Shown here: positions 58,421-64,000 of the stretch, piece after piece
How positions within the stretch are numbered: the first letter of the stretch is position 1
How the letters are laid out: every line of letters starts with the position of its first letter
Origin: Vitis vinifera
Lineage: Eukaryota > Streptophyta > Magnoliopsida > Vitales > Vitaceae
Length of the DNA: 64,000 nucleotides
Reading direction: 5' to 3'
Assembly (NCBI RefSeq): GCF_030704535.1
Contig: NC_081817.1
Span: forward strand, 25,917,001-25,981,000
Made by a program: the position numbers and the translations under genes
Notes under the pieces: model-generated
Told to the model about the DNA's origin: nothing
The model's database searches: none
The model's input: the letters and a program-made list of their open reading frames with translations, nothing else

Positions 58421-60529
58421 TTTTTATTATTTGTTTCATAATTTTGATGTTTAGTTTTAATTTGCATTATACCTACTTTCGACCTTATTTTATTTTGCAT
58501 GGGACTTGAGTACTATATATATTGGAAATCGGGGACTACCACTTTGGAGAAAAACGTCCTTGGCTAGCTACTAGTATGACACAAATCGAAGTGCAATATT
58601 GTCGATATTAGAGAAACGCCTCGGCTAGGCCCCACTTATTGCACGGCCATGCATGGCCACTTGAGTGCATGTTGTCCCCTTTAAATATGTACAGTCAACT
58701 AAGCATGATGCATGCATAATTTGAAAAGGTGTCGAAACAGAAAACAAGAGTAATGATTGGAAAAGAGGAGAGACTGGGGAGTTTCAAAGGATTGCTTCAT
58801 GGGAAAAGATGGAAGTTTGGAAAAACCATAGGGAAGGGCTATTTTTAGAGAGGCAGCAACTTTTGTGAAAGAAAGATGTTGAGATTGGGAGAAGTCAATG
58901 GGGGAGTAGTAGAAGGGGTTTTTCTTGGAAAGTGTAAGAATAGAAAATGAAGGATGAGATTTCTGGATGAAGGCACCAACATACACCATTGAAAATAATA
59001 AAAAAAGGCACTCACCAAGATTGGGAAGGGGGAGAATTAGATTTCTTCAAGAACACACACACATGGGTGATAGAGAAGATGTTAAGATTTGGGCTAGGAA
59101 AAATGGCATTAGAGAGTTGTGAGAAAGAGAGAAGAAAGAAAAAAAAAAAGGAAATAGAAAGAAAAATCAAGGAGAGGGCGCTTGAAGGAGAAAAAAGAAG
59201 GGTTAGTTATTTTATCAGATAGAGGAAGGGATGCAACTTACTTAAAGCCTAGTCAACACGATTTCAGAGGAGTTGTTACAAGTATGGTTGTCCTAAGTTT
59301 CTAGTTCATTTTGATTACCATGCATTCCTTTTTTTTTTGCTGATCTTCTGATGTCGTTTGTTATTTGGTGTGGACATTAAGAGTCACAGGAAGGTTTCGC
59401 TAAAATTGGTTGTTTGCATGTTTGCTCTGTTTTTGATTTTCCTTTTTCTTATTTTGATATCTTTGAACTTGATGCACAAGAATCACGCTTCTGCCCACTG
59501 TTTCTTTCACTTGTTTATGACCATTTGATTAAAACATAAAAAGGGACCTCATTCAGTAGTTTGTTTGCTTGCTTAGCCCTTCTTGGATTATACTTTGTTT
59601 TCTGTTTTTGTTTTTCTCTCTCTGTTCGTGGAGGCCATGGGGTCAGAATTTAAAATCCATTAGGGGGATCACGTTATTACATGGAGTTCGAGGAGACTTA
59701 GGGATGCTGGAGAATTTGAGATGGGAGAGGACATCTTTTGGTGAGCATTTTTTTGGAGACGAATAACATTGAGACTTTAGGGAAAAAGGGCTACCAAATA
59801 ATGAAAGACACGACTTGAGGACTTTGGAGATTAAGATGGCTCTCTAGATGATGGCATGGAAGGAAGAAATGGAGGATCTTAAGGTTTTGACTTATGGCTA
59901 CATGGAAGTACTTGAAAAGAGCATCAGATTATTGTTAGAAACTTCCAGCGCACACCATTAGTAGCCAATTTTTCCACTTAGTGGAGAGCTTAATGAAGAA
60001 GAAAACTCATGGTTGAATTGCAGGTTGTTAATGGGGCTTGAAAGGTTTAATTTAAATGCAAGCTTGTGGCCATGGAGATGAGATGAATTTGTGGCATTAA
60101 CAATTCAAATACGGTGGTTGCATCATATGGAGGATATATGATTGAATAAAGTGAATGCAATATGGAACTTTTGTGGCTGAAAATTTATGGAGAATGGAGC
60201 TTAAAGATTGCTGAATTTTATTGGCTACAAGTAAGGAATTTCATGATGGAGGCATGGCTATGGATGGAGAAAATAATTTTTTTTTATTCACTGAAAGTGG
60301 AGTTCGATTCTTCCAATTGTGCTTGCTGAATTATTTTATCGTTGTTAGTGGATTCTTGGAGGCAGAATTTTAGTGGAAAATTAAGGGGAAATTGTGGCTC
60401 CATAAATGAAGATTTTTATGGCTGAAAATTAAGGAAGTTGTGGTTGCATAATGGAGAATTCTTGTAATTGTTTAAAGTGGATACAATATGGGAAGTTTAA
60501 TGGATGAAAGTGACTGCCATCCATGGAAG

Positions 60530-61470
60530 AAAATATAGTGATATATTAGCGATATATCGCCGAAATTTCGTGTATCGGAGGGTATGGAAACGATATTTGG
60601 TGGAGAAATATCATTCTGGCGAAATTTCAGGAGAAATCGCCAAAAATCAGCGATATTTCCTGATATATTGGCGATATGGTGATAAATCATCGATTTTTCA
60701 CAATATATTGGATGGTTAACGCGCTACAGTGCTCCCGCTGCAGTAAGCTATAGTGCTCCCTCCAAAACCCCAAACAAAAGGTTTGGGGTTCAACCTATCT
60801 TACCATCAGGGCAAGTTTGGCCCTTATTAAATATAATGCACTAAAAATATATATATTCAAAGTCATTATATAAAGAAAATTTTAAAAGAAAATTTTAGAG
60901 AGAAAATTAATTATAATTATTTTATAATTAAATACCAAAATTTCTTTTAATTGATTACCAAAAATATAAAAATTATCATAATAATTTTCTTCATAGAGTT
61001 TTAAATATCATTAATAAATTAATTAAATATTAAAAAAATTATACATATATCATAATTTATTTTATATCATTTAATATAATTGAATTAAATGGATCATAAT
61101 TTTAATATTAATATATATTTTAAAATTAGACATAATATAATCAAACATCATAATATTATTATGAAATAATATTTGATATAATTTAATAATAAATGTACGC
61201 TTATAAAATTCATATTTTTATCGATGCATACGATATTATTATCAAATATAATAAATCATATTATACTTATATCAGATTCTTTAATAAAACAATTTTAAAA
61301 TATCTATTATATTTCTAATTACATTTTTATGAAGTTTTTCTTATACTTTTATAAATTTTGATCAGTTTTACGTTTATCGATATTTTTTTTTCAAAATATT
61401 CACCGATATATCCGATATATCCATAAAATCAAATTACCGATATATCCGTAATTTCCAATGTTTTATCCTT
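60530..61470. mobile_element. Repeat rich in CGATAT phrases, nested in the LTR-like insertion
   Basis: The left part is packed with gatat/cgatat/atatcg phrases ('gcgatatatcgccgaaattt') and the right part with 'ccgatatatccgatatatcc'. The AT-rich centre has no frame. Similar words at both sides ('gccatccatgg' near 60516 and 'ccatccaatgg' near 61478) may be an eroded target duplication. Likely a non-autonomous element of an abundant family. Confidence 0.4.
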
Positions 61471-63936
61471 GCCACCATCCAATGGTTCTCTGGTGGCTGA
61501 ATTTTTTATTGCAAAATCAATGGAAATGCAGCCATGAATTGAGACTACAAGTGGATTATGGCTGCATGCATGCGTCCATGATTCCATGGGTAAAAATTCA
61601 GTTTGGTTCAAGTGGAATTGTGGTCGCATGTGTGGGTGATTCCATGGCTGAAAGTTATTTATAATTCAAGAGGAAAAGTGGTTGCATATGTGTGTAATCT
61701 AGTTGTTGAAATTTAAAGTGAGTTAATCAATGCACATGGCTTGAGTTTGGCAACGTGAAGACGACATCAATTTCAAAAAAAAATTGAGGTGAGTTTCAAA
61801 AGTCGTTAATTTTTAATTTTAGTTTTTAGATTCATCCTATTTGACTTATGTGTGGTTTTAGGATTTTATTTGATTCCATGTCATTATCATTGATTCCATG
61901 TCTTTTTGTCCATATCTTGAGTTTGTTAACTTTGATTTTTAATTGGTCCAATTTTAGATCATATTTTTTTTCATAGTTTACTAGTTTGAGTGAACTCGTG
62001 CTATTATATTCATTTTTTTTAAGCTTATTAATTTTAGTTTTGATTCATCATGTTTAGTCAGTTTTTATTTATTTATTTATTTAATTTTTTTTATTAGTGT
62101 TTTTAACCTCATGTCATTATTTTGATGTTCTAAGTTCATCTAGTTTTGGATCCATTGTATTTGGTTTGCATGTTTTCTAGAATTTTAATTGATTAGTTTT
62201 AGATGATCTCGAGTTATAACTTTCATGTTCTAGGTTTGTTAACTTTAATTCGCTATTTATCATATTTCAGTTTACAGCTTTTTGGGTTTTGGTAAATTAA
62301 TCTAATAGATTCCATGATACTAAGTTTATGTGTTGAGCTCATTAATTTTTTATTAGATCTTATCTTAATTTACTTGCTTTTGGAATTTTGGTTAGTATTT
62401 TGATTGATCCCTTGATATTTAATTTGTAGTTTGAATTAAAAAAATAATAATAATAGTTTTGAATCGAATCTTATTTATTTGTTTTAAAATTTTTTGATTC
62501 AATAATTCAAATAGAATATTTGTTTGAGTTGTAATCATTTTAAAATTATCTAATTGGTTTTTTTGGATTGAGTAAAAATTCTTTTTTTTCTTTTTGTAAA
62601 AATGAATTTCCTTCCATCACCAATAAGGCTCCTTGATTCCAAATGAAAGGTAGCAAAAAAGGTGATCCAAGTTTATTTTCTCTTGTTCTCAAAACTCTTT
62701 GAAGTTATAAATAAAAAAATGTCTATTTTGTATCAATGTTTTGGAATTATTGATTCACATGGTTCATTTTGCTTTCCTAAAATCATTTTTCAAAGGAATT
62801 CAGATCATTTAAAAACTTTTAAAGAAATCCATTCTAGGTTTTTAGGGCAAAAATCTCACTTTCTTTTAAAAATATGCAACTCAGTTTTATCCAAGTTGCA
62901 CTATTTTTTCTTGGTTTTCCAAAAACTTTTTTTTTTCTTCTTAACATATGTTTGAACTTGTGCTCCCAAGATAATGAGAATACCCAAGTTAAACTTATGG
63001 ATATTGAATGGAAATTTGATGGAACCCCAACATAAAAAAATCTTTTCAAAACTCATCTTTGTTGCCACTTTTGCTAGTTGTTGTAATCGTAACCATTAAT
63101 TTTTTCTAGAAATTATATATAAGATGTATGTGATAATTGATGATTCTATGTACTCTGATAATTTTTGCTATGCTATTTGGACACCAAACATGCTAGGATT
63201 TATTTCTTTTATTATTTATTACTATAATTTTTATCTAACCCCCCATGTCTTATGGAAGCGCATTGTATGTTATTCAGGTACGCTTCTTCCCTTCACATCT
63301 TAATTCCATAAATTATGTTTTGCGTTATGTATGATCATTATGTATTACTTTGAATGTAATTGTCAACATGTTTAGAATATCTTTTTATTTTTATTTTTTA
63401 TTGCTTGTTTCACTTGCCATTTATGATTAAAGAGACTAGGGTAAAATACAAGTTCCGTGTCTTATTTTTTTTAACTAACCATTTATGTCTTGTGATAGGG
63501 CTTAAGTTACGGTTCAGGTACTCATACTATCATTTCTTTATGATTGTGCTTTGAATTCTTGTTTGACATGATAGTAATAGTAGAATTTTGAAATCATCTT
63601 AGCCCATCTAAATATCTATGATCAACTTACTAATTGCCTGATTTCCCTAAACTAAGTTAGTAGAGACCTTCTTAGGGCTTACAAAGGTGCTACCTCTTTA
63701 AAGGTACCTTCCTAATAGGTAACCTAATCCTTAGACCAAGACGTGGGTTTTTTGTAGACAAGTTTTCCAAAAATCAAGGGTCATTTTAGGGGTTTTTTTC
63801 TTACTTGATTTCCTTTTTAAAAATAAATAAAAGTAAGTGGCGACTTCAAGTTTTAACAAAAATAAAATTTTTAACCTTAATCATAAGCAGGTCTCATCAA
63901 TCTAGTGGAGATGCTCATAGAAAATGCTGCTCCACA

Positions 63937-64000
63937 ATTACACTGGCACGGATTTTGAAGAAGAGTTGAAGGCACATACATAGTTTGGAAATGAAAATTG
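63937..64000. repeat. Start of the continuation of transporter unit C
   Basis: After the insertion the sequence 'gattttgaagaagagttgaa' and 'ggcacatacatagttt' matches 43105-43150 in unit A, the block that leads into transporter copy 1. The window ends here. Confidence 0.7.

Larger units (their letters stand above)
58130..63936. mobile_element. LTR-retrotransposon-derived insertion (solo LTR or non-coding LARD), unit C
   Basis: Starts 'tgtagaccctccattttg' and ends about '…ctgctccaca'. The flanking pentamers cctac (58125-58129) and attac (63937-63941) are similar but not identical. The uninterrupted site is visible in unit A at 43085-43110. The right end contains 'aagtggcgacttcaag', a phrase I associate with ends of plant gypsy-type LTRs. 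No gag or pol frame occurs in its 5.8 kb and a second internal copy of the LTR start was not found. It holds a TTTA/TTA microsatellite and a further element at about 60530-61470. Confidence 0.5.

Overview
The window is plant nuclear DNA from a dicot. It is AT-rich, its genes are split by GT-AG introns, and it carries decayed copia and L1-type elements, MITEs and CACTA-like DNA transposons. Gene content and repeat families resemble grapevine (Vitis); that assignment is an impression, not a demonstrated fact. Exon coordinates below were read by hand from reading frame, splice dinucleotides, phase and protein-family knowledge.

Left part (1-11,540, + strand): two tandem purple acid phosphatase genes of the PAP27/PAP24-like metallophosphoesterase type. 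The first is cut by the window edge (last nine exons, ending at 2,948). The second is complete (13 exons, 7,066-11,537, 640 aa). The two share exon structure, but the second has gained MITEs in its introns and has a start region preceded by two older copies of the same motif.

Centre (13,238-41,418, - strand): a single-coding-exon NDUFAF6-like (squalene/phytoene synthase-fold) gene with untranslated exons probably near 15.7-16.0 kb. Next comes a 24-kb MUS81 endonuclease gene with 15 exons encoding about 672 aa. The MUS81 gene is long because its introns absorbed a degenerate Ty1/copia element (18,150-24,198, with further insertions nested inside), a 5'-truncated LINE with a perfect 14-bp target duplication (24,877-26,615) and several MITE-like sequences. 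The reading frame stays open throughout.

Right part (42-64 kb, + strand): a tandem array of STP/HEX6-type hexose transporter genes. Two complete four-exon copies (44,223-46,371 and 55,227-57,374) differ by only two residues. The DNA between them contains two inverted copies of a ~3-kb CACTA-like element, which together form a large imperfect palindrome. It also contains repeated flanking blocks and fragments of an LTR-like insertion. The same insertion, far more complete, lies downstream of copy 2 (58,130-63,936). The final ~50 bases re-enter the repeat unit, so a third unit probably begins at the window edge.

No rRNA, tRNA, CRISPR or prokaryotic feature was recognised. The most unusual structure is the transporter array: near-identical genes, nested transposons that order the events, and a multi-kilobase inverted repeat between the genes.
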